Assembly: GCA_947386115.1 (NCBI GenBank)
Contig: CANDNO010000012.1
Location: 1 to 54,710, forward strand
DNA: 54,710 nucleotides
From: an uncultured Muribaculaceae bacterium
GTDB taxonomy: Bacteria; Bacteroidota; Bacteroidia; Bacteroidales; Muribaculaceae
Reading direction: 5' to 3'
The notes below the pieces were generated by a model. It searched no databases. It had not been told where the DNA came from and worked only from the letters and a program-made list of their open reading frames with translations. Positions 8,801-17,186 of the stretch are shown piece by piece. The position numbers and the translations under genes were made by a program. How positions within the stretch are numbered: the first letter of the stretch is position 1; every line of letters starts with the position of its first letter.

Positions 8801-11278
8801 TTACATGCTCTCTCCGCCCGATGATGGTTTGTCGTTGGAGAGGTCGTCGTTGGAAGCCGCTCTGGATGCTTTTTTGACATAGGCGTTGAGCGAACCGAAA
8901 CGGTACGATACCGTGATTGATGCCGACGCTGCATTGTAGCGGTAGCTGGTGCTCTTGCCGGTAACTCCCGAGTTGACAGAGTGAGTGTCTGATTTGGTGC
9001 TGTAAGGACCGAACGGATTCTGTATCCCGAGGCGCAGTTGTAGTCGTTCATCTTTGAGGAATGAGCGGTTGACCGAGATTCCGTATCTCATGAAGGAGTT
9101 GCTGAAGCCTTGGTATGAATAAACGCTGTAGGCGCCTCCAAGATAGGCCGAGTTCCAGAGCTGTACATCCCATTTGTGGGGCAGTTGCTGGCGAAGCTGT
9201 GTAAAGTAGTATCCACCCCATCGTGACAATTGCAAGTCGGGACCGGGATAGATGTACTTGTTGCGGTTAATGCCTACATTGACCATCCACGATGTGGTGT
9301 TTGTAATCATCCATCTCATGTAGCCGTTAAGGCTCAGCGAGCGGCTTTTGCCTATGTTGCCGTAGGTGGAATATGTCACGTCGAGACCGTCGACATTCTC
9401 TACCCACTGCATGGCATTGACACCGTCGTTGCTGAAGCGGTATGAGAGTGATACATCGGCGTTAATGCGGCGCTTGATGATATTGTAGTTGAGAGAGAAT
9501 GTGTGGCTCATCGAGCTACCGAGGTCGGGGTTACCGTAGCTTATGAATGTCGGGGTTACGGTGCGTGTGGGATTGAGTGTAGAAATTCCCGGGCGGCTTA
9601 TGCGGGTGTTGTATGAAAGCTTTATCGTGTTGGCGTCGTTGATATTGTAATTGAGGGCGGCCATGGGTACCCAGTCGCTGAGGTTTGAGGCGAAGTTGTT
9701 CTTTTCGTCAAGTTTGTCCTTTGACGTGAGTCGCGAGAACTCATAGCGCAGACCGCCTCTCACAGTGAATTTACCAAACTTTGAACGCCAGTCGAAGTAG
9801 GCCGCGCCTATCGATGTGAGGTGTGAATAGTTGGTGGGCGTGTTACGCTCGTTATCGCCGAGATAATAGCGGTCTCCATCGGAGTGGTTGTCGCGGAAAA
9901 TGAATTTGGCTCCGAGATCAAACTTGTGGTTGTCGTTGATAGGGCGTGTCCAGTCGAGCTGCCCTGTGTGTTCCATGAAATCCTCGGTGTTGTCGCTGTT
10001 GATGCCGGTGTAATCGAAGAACGGGTTTACGACGTTGTAGTATTCGAGTTGCGAATCGGACGTTGAATGATTGTTTGAAATCATGTAGGACAATGTGATT
10101 GTCTCGCCGGGTCGCCGGGTCGAGTGCTGATAGTTGACCGAGCCGTCGAGGCTTAGGTAGGTTGACTTGCTGCGAGAGGTATAGGTGTCGAAGCTATAGA
10201 GAGTGTTGCCGTTGGCATCCTCCATGCGTGTGGTGCTGAACGATGGGTTCTTGCCGTTGTAGAGCCATGTCGAGAGTTCGACAGTGAGAAGATTAAGCGT
10301 GTCGATATCATAGCTGCCCTCGATAGAGAACCAGCCATGGGTGGCCGACGAGCGCTTGCGGTCGTTGTAGCTTGAAGAGTACATTGTGTTGCGGGAATCC
10401 TCGTAGAACGATGTGCTCTCGGAGCGGCCCTTATAGTTACGGCTCGATGAGTGATACAGACCGCCGTTGAGCGAAAGGGTGACTTTGTCGATCTGAGTCA
10501 TTATCATCGCGTAAGGATTGGGAATGTAGTTCTGCGTGTTGGTACTGAATCCTACCGAACCCATAACGCCTTTGATAGAGGTGCCCTGCAATGTGACGAT
10601 GTTGAGGATGGCGCCAGAGCCCTCGGCGTCCTCGCGTGCTCCGGGATCGGTGATTACCTCGATTTTCTTGATTGTGGAAGCCGGGATGGCCTTGAAAATA
10701 TCCTTGGCATTTTTGGTGAAGTTGTTGTTGGGGCGTCAGTTTTTATAAATCTTGAAATCGGAAGAGCCGTTTACTTTGATTGTGCCGTCGGGGTCGACCG
10801 AGACCATGGGCACCTTGCGCAGAATCTCCTGTATGGTCGATGTCTTGGCCTCATCATCGGCTTGAACGTCGTAGCCAATGCGGTCAATCTCCTTTGAAAC
10901 CAACGGGCGCTGGGCGACAACTTCTACGGCTCCAAGTTCCATTGCCATGTCGGCCATGGTCATGTCGTCGAGCGAAACGCTTTTATTCTCGCTGTTCAAC
11001 TCTACTTGTGTATCGATGCTTTTCTTGCCGGTGGCGCTGATAACGAGACGGTAACGGCCCGAGGCAGGAACATTGAGTGAGAACGAGCCGTTCTCGGTCG
11101 AGGTGCCGAGCGTAACGGGCTTGATGGTATCATTGGCGTTGAAAATGCGAATTGTCGCAAAAGCTTCAGGCTCGCCGTCGCTATTCTTTATTGAGCCTTT
11201 GACGGTGTACTCGGCAGCGATGGCCGCAACTGCAAGGACAAAGAAAAAAATTACCCAGAAAGAGCGTTTTGAAAACAT
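8801..11278 (-). pseudogene. TonB-type outer-membrane beta-barrel gene interrupted by an in-frame TGA
   Basis: Read from 11278, one frame runs for about 825 codons but contains a TGA at 10738-10736 (codon 181). The N-terminal part has a signal peptide, a carboxypeptidase-regulatory-like beta-sandwich (about 25-105) and the start of a plug domain (GTIKVNGSSDFKIYKN). The sequence resumes in the same frame with RPNNNFTKNAKDIFKAIPAS and IKKIEVITDPGAREDAEGSG, then a long C-terminal barrel of the OMP_b-brl_3 type. In this family the residue at the stop is normally Gly (KNGRPN), so one G-to-T change (GGA to TGA) explains it. Elsewhere in the window TGA acts as a normal stop, so recoding is unlikely. 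It may be a recent pseudogene, a read-through gene or a sequencing error. An internal restart near 10591 (TTG) would lack signal and plug. Confidence 0.85.
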
Positions 11279-11337
11279 TGTTTATTTAAAAATGTGTGTG
11301 ATGAATGATTGTTTACATAGTTTGACGCAATAACAGC

Positions 11338-11365
11338 AAAAGCGTTGCACAGTGTACAACGCTTT
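11338..11365 (-). terminator. Terminator after the AI-2E family permease gene
   Basis: On the minus strand AAAGCGTTG and CAACGCTTT form a 9-bp stem around a 9-base loop, followed by TTTTG. It lies 28 bases past the stop of the permease gene and before the interrupted barrel gene, which is on the same strand. Confidence 0.8.
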
Positions 11366-11393
11366 AACTTAATTTAACCGTTCCTCAATGCTC

Positions 11394-12536
11394 TTATTTG
11401 TGAGCTTCGGAGATGTGTTCTATCGTTTTTACCTCGATTTTGCGTTCACGCGGTGTCGTGCCGTCACGACGGTTGATAACATACTGTTCATAGTAAGATA
11501 TGAGCAACGCGGTGAGTGGCAGGGCGATAATCATGCCGAGGAATCCTAACAGCGTTCCCCATACCGATAGCGATAGCAATATGATAGCAGGGTTCATACC
11601 CATAGCTTTGCCCATGATTTTGGGCGTGAGGATGAGGTCGGCTATGACCTGTGCCACTACATATACCGCAGCACATTCGAACCATATAGTCCAGAAATCG
11701 ACACTCTGGTCGACCGAGTAGACCAGACAGAGCACCGATACAGGTATAATGGAAACATACACGAGATATGGAACCATAAACAGGACACCGTTCATCAATC
11801 CTATGACGATGCCGAGTGGTAAACCTACAATTGAGAATCCTACGGCATATATAATGGCTACGATGAGTGCTATGAGAGCCTGTCCGCGGAAATAATGGTT
11901 CATACTCGTTTTGATATCACGCCCTATCTTATATGATATGCGGCGATACTTGGGCGGAACCATGAGCCGGAAGCTGAGCATGAGCCTTTCGTAATCGAGC
12001 ATTATGAAAATGACATACAGGAATACTACAAACCATCCCAGCAGGCTTATGATAATGTTCAGGCCATCGGTGAGTATAGATGATCCCTTGGAAAGTACAG
12101 TGTCGAAATCGCCATTGGAAATCTTATGGGCAATGGTCTGGAAATCGATATGTGTGCGGAGCAAATCATGTATGGTGTCGGGAAGGAACGGAACGTGCAT
12201 GCTCGAGGTCTCGGAATACTTCATGAGGAGTTCGCCCATCTGGTGCATTTCCTTGATGATTGACGGTATGAAGAGATATCCTAAGAAGCCCAGCACGGCA
12301 GTTACTTCGAGCAGTGTCAGCACGATGGCAAGGAAGCGCCCCTTGAGATGCAATATCCTGCGATTATGCTGCACAAACGGTTCAAGGATATATGCTATCA
12401 GGCACGATATGCAGAATGGCAGCAGGACACCTTTCAGGATATTAAGCAGGTAGAGCACTCCGGCTACGATAGCGAGAGTGAACAGGATGCGTATCACACG
12501 GTCAAACGTGTAAGGGCGGTTGTCGAGCAGTGCCAT
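11394..12536 (-). CDS. AI-2E family (PerM-like) transporter
   Basis: A 380-residue polytopic inner-membrane protein with the two N-terminal membrane helices (LFTLAIVAGVLYLLNILKGV and following), a central soluble stretch (about 90-150), and a C-terminal set of about five helices including VGLPLGIVIGLMNGVLFMVPY and LILTPKIMGKAMGMNPAIIL. That arrangement is typical of the AI-2E exporter/PerM family. A few members export autoinducer-2 or carry Na+/H+ antiport, but most have no known substrate. The basic C-terminus (NRRDGTTPRERK) is cytoplasmic. The gene starts 13 bases after the GNAT gene and is probably in its operon. Confidence 0.85.
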   Translation of the reverse strand: MALLDNRPYTFDRVIRILFTLAIVAGVLYLLNILKGVLLPFCISCLIAYILEPFVQHNRRILHLKGRFLAIVLTLLEVTAVLGFLGYLFIPSIIKEMHQMGELLMKYSETSSMHVPFLPDTIHDLLRTHIDFQTIAHKISNGDFDTVLSKGSSILTDGLNIIISLLGWFVVFLYVIFIMLDYERLMLSFRLMVPPKYRRISYKIGRDIKTSMNHYFRGQALIALIVAIIYAVGFSIVGLPLGIVIGLMNGVLFMVPYLVYVSIIPVSVLCLVYSVDQSVDFWTIWFECAAVYVVAQVIADLILTPKIMGKAMGMNPAIILLSLSVWGTLLGFLGMIIALPLTALLISYYEQYVINRRDGTTPRERKIEVKTIEHISEAHK

Positions 12537-12549
12537 GGTGTGGGAATGT

Positions 12550-13092
12550 CTATTGATTATAAACTATAGTGTGCAGATGGATTACAAACTCATTGGGGTC
12601 GGCGAGCGGCCGGGTGGTCATGAGCATTAGCTGCACGTCGGGCAATCCGGGCGCGTAAGGGGGCTGGAAATAGGTATAATCTTCCATCGCCTCAAAGCCG
12701 TGGCGTTTGTAGAAAGCGATGCGTCGTGGTGCGTCGGGCCCGGTCTCGGGAAGTTCCACTTCGAGGACAAGGGGTAAATCTCCGGCACGTTTAATGGCTT
12801 CGTCAATTATGATGCCACCTGATCCCGATCCGCGCAACGAGGGCTCGACAGCGAGGTGCTCGACATAAAGAGCTGTGGGCAAGTTCCACAGTGTTATGAA
12901 ACCGACAAAATTATCGGTTTCGTCGTGAGCCACATAAAGTTTGAAATAAGGGAATTGGGTTGCAATGAGGTCGACAAGTAATTCCCATGGGCGGCGTTCC
13001 TCTTTCGGGAACGAGTTATGGTACAGTGTATGGACCCTGGCGAGTGCAGGATCATCGGCATTGGTTATCTGTGTAATCTTGATCGTTGACAT
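12550..13092 (-). CDS. GNAT family N-acetyltransferase
   Basis: A 180-residue GNAT-fold protein. The acetyl-CoA binding region appears as ALYVEHLAVEPSLRGSGSGG (motif A, around residues 75-95, with the R/Q-x-x-G-x-G/A pattern), and the C-terminal strand as RIAFYKRHGFEAMEDYTYFQ. The N-terminal YHNSFPKEERRPW resembles members annotated as small-molecule or protein N-acetyltransferases; the acceptor cannot be predicted. It lies upstream of the AI-2E-type permease gene on the same strand, 13 bases apart, so it is probably first in a two-gene operon. Confidence 0.85.
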   Translation of the reverse strand: MSTIKITQITNADDPALARVHTLYHNSFPKEERRPWELLVDLIATQFPYFKLYVAHDETDNFVGFITLWNLPTALYVEHLAVEPSLRGSGSGGIIIDEAIKRAGDLPLVLEVELPETGPDAPRRIAFYKRHGFEAMEDYTYFQPPYAPGLPDVQLMLMTTRPLADPNEFVIHLHTIVYNQ

Positions 13093-13115
13093 AGTGATGA
13101 ATTATGATAATTATA

Positions 13116-13147
13116 CAAAATTAAAGAAAATAGGGCTTATAAGCGAA
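13116..13147 (-). promoter_or_regulatory. Probable promoter for the GNAT/AI-2E operon
   Basis: On the minus strand, TTCG (13147-13144), a 20-bp spacer and TAATTTTG (13123-13116). The -7 is a full match; the -33 differs at one base from TTTG. Transcription would start near 13110, about 18 bases before the GNAT ATG. Confidence 0.5.
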
Positions 13148-13187
13148 TTTAATAGAGGTTTTTCGGCTCTTAAACTGATATTTTCAG

Positions 13188-13195
13188 TAATTTTG
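13188..13195 (+). promoter_or_regulatory. Candidate -7 element for the MFS gene
   Basis: TAATTTTG (13188-13195) fully matches TAnnTTTG, 57 bases before the MFS ATG. The only upstream partner is a TTTC at 13161-13164, 23 bp away, which is outside the usual 19-21, so the call is weak. Confidence 0.4.
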
Positions 13196-13252
13196 CAATT
13201 AAACAGCTTTCAGTGATGAAATATTAACAATCATATAAACTAATAACACATT

Positions 13253-14749
13253 ATGACAAAACAAGTTCAACTTTATCTCAACGACAAAGCATGGGCTCGC
13301 TGGACGGCGCTGATACTTATAGCGCTGATGATGTTTTTCGCCTACATGTTTGTCGACGTCATGGCTCCGCTCAAGAGCTTGCTGGAACCTCAGCTCGACT
13401 GGAACTCGGCTGCTTACGGTACATACCGCTCATCGGAGTACATCCTCAACGTGTGTGGATTCCTCATCATCGCCGGTTTTATTCTTGACAAGACCGGTAT
13501 CCGTTTCACCGGTGTTCTGTCGGCATCCCTGATGGTTATAGGCGCGTTGATAAAGCTATACGGCATCAGTGACTGGATGGTAGGCACCGGCCTTGAGTCG
13601 TGGCTTAACTCCTGGTGGACCTCTATGCCTGCAAGCGCCAAGATGGCTTCACTCGGTTTCATGATTTTCGGCTGCGGATGTGAGATGGCCGGAACTACAG
13701 TGTCAAAGTCGATAGCCAAATGGTTTAAAGGCAAGGAAATGGCTCTTGCAATGGGTCTTGAGATGGCAATCGCTCGCATAGGTGTGTTTGCGATCTTCTC
13801 AATCTCGCCCTGGATTGCTGCGAGCATGGGTTCGGTTGTCGCTCCCGTTGCTTTTTGTACAGTGCTGGTGTGCATAGGTCTCATTTCCTACTGCATATTC
13901 TGTGTCATGGATACAAAGCTCGACCGTCAGCTTGGCAAGAATGCCGCTGCCGACGAGGCTTCGGACGAGGAGTTCAAGGCATCTGATATCAAAAAGATTT
14001 TCTCAAGCCATATTTTCTGGGTTGTCGCCCTGCTGTGTGTGCTGTATTATTCGGCAATTTTCCCGTTCCAGGCCTATGGTGCCGAGATGCTGCAATGTAA
14101 TATAGGTGATATATCGGCTCAGGAAGCCTCGAATATCTTCCGCTGGTTCCCGATTGGAGCTGCAGTGATCACGGTGTTCCTGGGCAACTTCCTCGACCGT
14201 CGCGGTAAAGGTGCTACGATGCTCATTTACGGCGCGTTGCTGCTTATTGCCTGTCACCTTGTCTTTGCATTCCTCTTGCCCGCAACTCACAGCAAGGTTC
14301 TTGCCTATGTCACGATTGTTGTGCTTGGCGTTTCTTTTGCTCTCGTGCCCGCAGCGTTGTGGCCTTCGGTGCCCAAGATTATCGAGGAAAAGGTGCTCGG
14401 AAGTGCCTATTGCCTTATCTTCTGGGTTCAGAACATAGGCCTTTGCCTTGTTCCGCTTCTCATTGGTTATGTTCTCGATGGTGTTAACGCCGAGAATCCT
14501 GTCGTACAGCAGGATCTTGCCCAGTTGCAGCAATACAAGGAACTGGGTCAGGATGCTCCGGCCGACTTCTTTGTTCATTACGACTATACGATTCCCATGA
14601 TTATATTTGCTTGTTTCGGTGTGCTCGCATTGTTGCTTGCAATATATCTCAAGGGACTTGACAAGAAAAAGCATTATGGTCTTGAGCAGCCCAACATCAA
14701 GCCTGTAACCGTTGCCGAGGAGGCACAGGTGGAGGCCGCCGAGGAATAG
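13253..14749 (+). CDS. Major facilitator superfamily transporter
   Basis: A 498-residue protein with about twelve hydrophobic segments and MFS features: a first helix WTALILIALMMFFAYMF, a loop 2-3 region FILDKTGIRFTG reminiscent of the D-R/K-x-G-R signature, a central cytoplasmic loop (about 220-240, Lys/Asp-rich) and a repeat of the loop signature in the second half (FLDRRGKGATM). It resembles the broad set of Bacteroidota MFS proteins related to MFSD1-type carriers, whose bacterial substrates are unknown. It is a single gene with its own terminator. The long insert before the last helix (VQQDLAQLQQYKELGQDAP) is hydrophilic and probably periplasmic. Confidence 0.87.
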   Translation: MTKQVQLYLNDKAWARWTALILIALMMFFAYMFVDVMAPLKSLLEPQLDWNSAAYGTYRSSEYILNVCGFLIIAGFILDKTGIRFTGVLSASLMVIGALIKLYGISDWMVGTGLESWLNSWWTSMPASAKMASLGFMIFGCGCEMAGTTVSKSIAKWFKGKEMALAMGLEMAIARIGVFAIFSISPWIAASMGSVVAPVAFCTVLVCIGLISYCIFCVMDTKLDRQLGKNAAADEASDEEFKASDIKKIFSSHIFWVVALLCVLYYSAIFPFQAYGAEMLQCNIGDISAQEASNIFRWFPIGAAVITVFLGNFLDRRGKGATMLIYGALLLIACHLVFAFLLPATHSKVLAYVTIVVLGVSFALVPAALWPSVPKIIEEKVLGSAYCLIFWVQNIGLCLVPLLIGYVLDGVNAENPVVQQDLAQLQQYKELGQDAPADFFVHYDYTIPMIIFACFGVLALLLAIYLKGLDKKKHYGLEQPNIKPVTVAEEAQVEAAEE

Positions 14750-14770
14750 TCCCCACCCTCTCTTAAACAT

Positions 14771-14814
14771 AAAAATCTCCCGGGAATCATTACCGATGCC
14801 CGGGAGATTTTTTT
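14771..14814 (+). terminator. Strong rho-independent terminator after the MFS gene
   Basis: AAATCTCCCGGG pairs with CCCGGGAGATTT around a 14-base loop, followed by a seven-T run. It sits 22 bases past the MFS stop. The stem also reads as a terminator on the minus strand, because A-runs flank it on the left. Confidence 0.93.
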
Positions 14815-14828
14815 ATGCAGAGTGGTTA

Positions 14829-14844
14829 ACGCCCAAGGGGCGTA
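14829..14844 (-). terminator. Short hairpin after the winged-helix gene
   Basis: ACGCCC and GGGCGT pair around a very short loop, 17 bases past the stop of the minus-strand winged-helix gene. No T-tract follows, so termination here is weak or is shared with the adjacent MFS terminator. Confidence 0.35.
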
Positions 14845-14860
14845 GCCATGTAGTTACTGC

Positions 14861-15067
14861 TTATACGAGTGAAACGAGAAGTTCCTTGCCGTCTTCGCTC
14901 TCCTCGACGTTGATTTTGTCTTCGCGTGCGAGCCAGCCGATAGCAGCATAAACTTCTTTATCTTTAAGCTTAGTCATTTTTTTAATCTGTTTGGTGCCCA
15001 AAACATCAGCCTCATTGAGTGCGTTCCATACGAGGCCGGCATAACATCCGATTTTTTCAGCGTTCAT
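14861..15067 (-). CDS. Winged helix-turn-helix protein (DUF2582 family)
   Basis: A 68-residue protein that is essentially one winged-helix domain: three helices (KIGCYAGLVWNALNEAD, GTKQIKKMTKL, DKEVYAAIGWLAREDKI) and a beta wing (NVEESEDGKELLVSL). It matches the DUF2582 family found widely in Bacteroidota. It could bind DNA or act in protein contacts; no target is known. It has its own well-formed promoter and an untranslated leader of about 70 bases, and is divergent from rsgA. Confidence 0.87.
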   Translation of the reverse strand: MNAEKIGCYAGLVWNALNEADVLGTKQIKKMTKLKDKEVYAAIGWLAREDKINVEESEDGKELLVSLV

Positions 15068-15141
15068 AATGTAATTGTAATTTAATTGTTAAACTTCTTA
15101 TACTATAAGTGAAATTATACTTGTTTGGTTCTCTTAGGGCA

Positions 15142-15172
15142 CAAAATTAGACTAATTTTTAAACAAAACAAA
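15142..15172 (-). promoter_or_regulatory. Promoter for the winged-helix gene
   Basis: On the minus strand, TTTG (15172-15169), a 19-bp spacer and TAATTTTG (15149-15142), a full consensus match. Transcription would start near 15137, giving a leader of about 70 bases before the ATG at 15067. Confidence 0.75.
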
Positions 15173-15227
15173 TGAATTTTTAATAAATTTCACATCTTTG
15201 GGCCTAAAAATGAATAAAAATGCAAGA

Positions 15228-15259
15228 TTTGCATCAATTCATCCAAATATGTATCTTTG
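15228..15259 (+). promoter_or_regulatory. Promoter for rsgA, abutting the start codon
   Basis: TTTG (15228-15231), a 20-bp spacer and TATCTTTG (15252-15259) match the Bacteroidota consensus exactly. Transcription would begin around 15264-15266, beside the first usable ATG (15267), so the leader is nearly absent. A weaker CATCTTTG at 15193-15200 could be a second -7 element. Confidence 0.8.
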
Positions 15260-15266
15260 TGGCCAT

Positions 15267-16211
15267 ATGGAATATCCTATGTTAGTAGTCAAGAATACCG
15301 GCAGCTGGTATGTGGTCAAGACACCCCAGGGTGATCTTGTGAACTGTAAGATTAAAGGCAATTTCAGACTGAAAGGTTTGAGAACGACCAATCCTGTGGC
15401 CGTAGGCGATCATGTGGCAATCACGCCAAACAGTGACGGCACGGCATTCATAACCGCAATCGAGCCGCGACGCAATTACATAATACGTCGTGCGAGCAAT
15501 CTGTCCAAAGAATCGCACATCCTGGCAGCCAATATTGACATGGCCGCACTCGTTGTCACCCTCTCCCACCCTGCAACTTCGACTACTTTCATCGATCGTT
15601 TTCTTGCAACGGCCGAGGCATATCGTGTAAAGGCCCTGCTGGTTTTCAACAAAATCGACCTTCTCGAGAGCGAGGAAGACAAGGAATTGCTTGATGCTGT
15701 CACGTATCTGTACAGCTCCATAGGTTACGACACCGTTCATGTAAGTGCCAAGCGTGGCGATGGTATCGAGCAACTCCGCGAGATGCTTCTCGGTAAGGTT
15801 ACTCTCATTTCGGGCAACTCGGGCGTGGGCAAGAGCACAATAATCAATGATCTGATTCCCGGTCTCAATCAACGTACAGCCTCGATATCTGATGCACACG
15901 ACCAGGGAATGCACACAACTACGTTCTCTGAAATGTTTGAACTCCCCGGCGATAGCGGATATATTATAGATACTCCCGGAATACGAGGCTTTGGTACAAT
16001 CGAGATGGACGAGCATGAAGTGTCACATTACTTCCCTGAGATATTCGAGATAGGTCACGACTGTCGTTTCGGTAACTGTACCCATACCCACGAGCCGCAT
16101 TGTGCTGTTCTCAAAGCTGTCGAGGAAAGCCGTATTGCACAATCGCGCTACAACTCATATCTGAGCATTCTTGATGATGTAGCTCCCGACAAGTACAGAA
16201 AGCCCTTCTGA
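15267..16211 (+). CDS. rsgA: Ribosome small subunit-dependent GTPase RsgA
   Basis: A circularly permuted GTPase of 314 residues from the ATG at 15267. An OB-fold (about 6-65) precedes G4 NKID (128-131), G1 GNSGVGKST (183-191) and G3 DTPG (235-238), in the permuted order that marks the family. A C-terminal zinc site uses Cys266, Cys271, His273 and Cys279. RsgA binds the nascent 30S subunit and couples GTP hydrolysis to late assembly. The frame stays open upstream to a TTG at 15198, but the promoter overlaps that stretch. Homologs begin close to [10 protein letters not shown], so the ATG at 15279 is an equally good start. A hairpin overlaps the stop codon. Confidence 0.94.
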   Translation: MEYPMLVVKNTGSWYVVKTPQGDLVNCKIKGNFRLKGLRTTNPVAVGDHVAITPNSDGTAFITAIEPRRNYIIRRASNLSKESHILAANIDMAALVVTLSHPATSTTFIDRFLATAEAYRVKALLVFNKIDLLESEEDKELLDAVTYLYSSIGYDTVHVSAKRGDGIEQLREMLLGKVTLISGNSGVGKSTIINDLIPGLNQRTASISDAHDQGMHTTTFSEMFELPGDSGYIIDTPGIRGFGTIEMDEHEVSHYFPEIFEIGHDCRFGNCTHTHEPHCAVLKAVEESRIAQSRYNSYLSILDDVAPDKYRKPF

Positions 16212-16233
16212 CCGTGTGAGGCAAGAAGGGCTT
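16200..16233. terminator. Hairpin across the rsgA stop codon
   Basis: AAGCCCTTCT (16200-16209) pairs with AGAAGGGCTT (16224-16233), a 10-bp stem whose left arm includes the last rsgA codons. It lies between two convergent genes. There is no T-tract on either side, so it may act as an mRNA 3' end or a weak bidirectional terminator. Confidence 0.5.
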
Positions 16234-16259
16234 GAATATATCAAAGAAAAGGCTGTTGC

Positions 16260-17156
16260 TTACATGAATAGGCTTATGCCTATCGATAATGGTTTGAATT
16301 TGGGAACCGAGGCGCCCGAAAGAACCGATTGTGGAGAGTATCGTGCATAAATACCAATACCGTCGAACAATTGAATAGAACCGTATATATCAAAGCTGCA
16401 ACGGCGGCGGCTGATTCCCTCTGAGTATTCTTCTATTTTGTTGCCGGCCTCGTTCTTGTAGGTGGTTTTAAGCGATGCGTGAGTGTTGAGATTGAAAATG
16501 GCGCCGGCGGTGAGAGATAATGAGGTTCCGGGAATTTCCTGTGTGTAGAGCAACGGGAATCCGAGGCTGAAAATTTTGATACGCGAGTTGCCGGGTGTAA
16601 CACCTTCGGGATATGGCACTGTCGCTACCCCGGTATTGATGTCGGGAACCATATAGTGGCGGCGGGTGGTTGTGTTGTAGTTGCGCCAGTCGAGGCCTAT
16701 ACCGAGTGATACCGCCATTGATTTGTGGCTGTATCTTACACCTAACGTGTTGAGCCAGCTTATCTCGAACGACTTTGCCCATTGCAGATTCATGCCTTCG
16801 GGCTGGTCGAGCGAGTTGACGAGGCCTATATTAAGACCGCCCGAAATTACATCCCACCCCGATTTGGCTTTGACACCGATAGCACATCCCTTGGATGTAA
16901 ATGCCTGGAAGCGATGTGTCCACTGGTTTACGGATACTGTGGCATTGTCGTTGTAATCGGCTATCAGTATGGTTGATGACGAGTTATCATCGGTGCTTTT
17001 GATATCAAGAGTAATACCCTGAGGTGTCTCGGTGATGAGCAGTGATGACGGTTCCGTGACGTTCACGAGGGTATCGGCTGATACGGTATTGTCGGCGTTT
17101 ATCGATGCTGCAGAACCTGCAAGTGTGAGGGCTGCGAGAAATATATATCGTTTCAT
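16260..17156 (-). CDS. Outer-membrane beta-barrel protein, distal paralogue of the ECF module
   Basis: A 298-residue exported protein with an N-terminal signal peptide (MKRYIFLAALTLAGSAASINA). It is rich in alternating hydrophobic strands (VISGGLNIGLVNSL, SLGIGLDWRNYNT, SLTAGAIFNLNTHASL) and ends SIGISLFM, as expected for a small barrel. I recognise no named family with certainty. It has the same length as the gene upstream, and the C-termini align (GIGIYARYSPQSVLSG with GIGAYVKWSPMTAMQQ), so the two are tandem duplicates. It closes the five-gene minus-strand run headed by an ECF sigma factor and is probably under its control. Its role, whether porin-like, structural or stress-related, is unknown. 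Confidence 0.75.
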   Translation of the reverse strand: MKRYIFLAALTLAGSAASINADNTVSADTLVNVTEPSSLLITETPQGITLDIKSTDDNSSSTILIADYNDNATVSVNQWTHRFQAFTSKGCAIGVKAKSGWDVISGGLNIGLVNSLDQPEGMNLQWAKSFEISWLNTLGVRYSHKSMAVSLGIGLDWRNYNTTTRRHYMVPDINTGVATVPYPEGVTPGNSRIKIFSLGFPLLYTQEIPGTSLSLTAGAIFNLNTHASLKTTYKNEAGNKIEEYSEGISRRRCSFDIYGSIQLFDGIGIYARYSPQSVLSGASVPKFKPLSIGISLFM

Positions 17157-17186
17157 ATTGCTTGATCTGTTATATGATGAAAGGAA

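Noticed and set aside
10451-10897. 148-residue plus-strand frame spanning the in-frame TGA of the barrel gene
   Set aside because: It is the complement of the barrel gene and has no domains; it does not explain the stop codon.
14003-14770. 255-residue open frame on the minus strand opposite the MFS gene
   Set aside because: Purely antisense to a full-length MFS protein, with no domain, promoter or start context. The codon bias of the sense gene keeps this frame open.
15282-16016. 244-residue open frame opposite rsgA
   Set aside because: Antisense shadow of RsgA without recognisable motifs.
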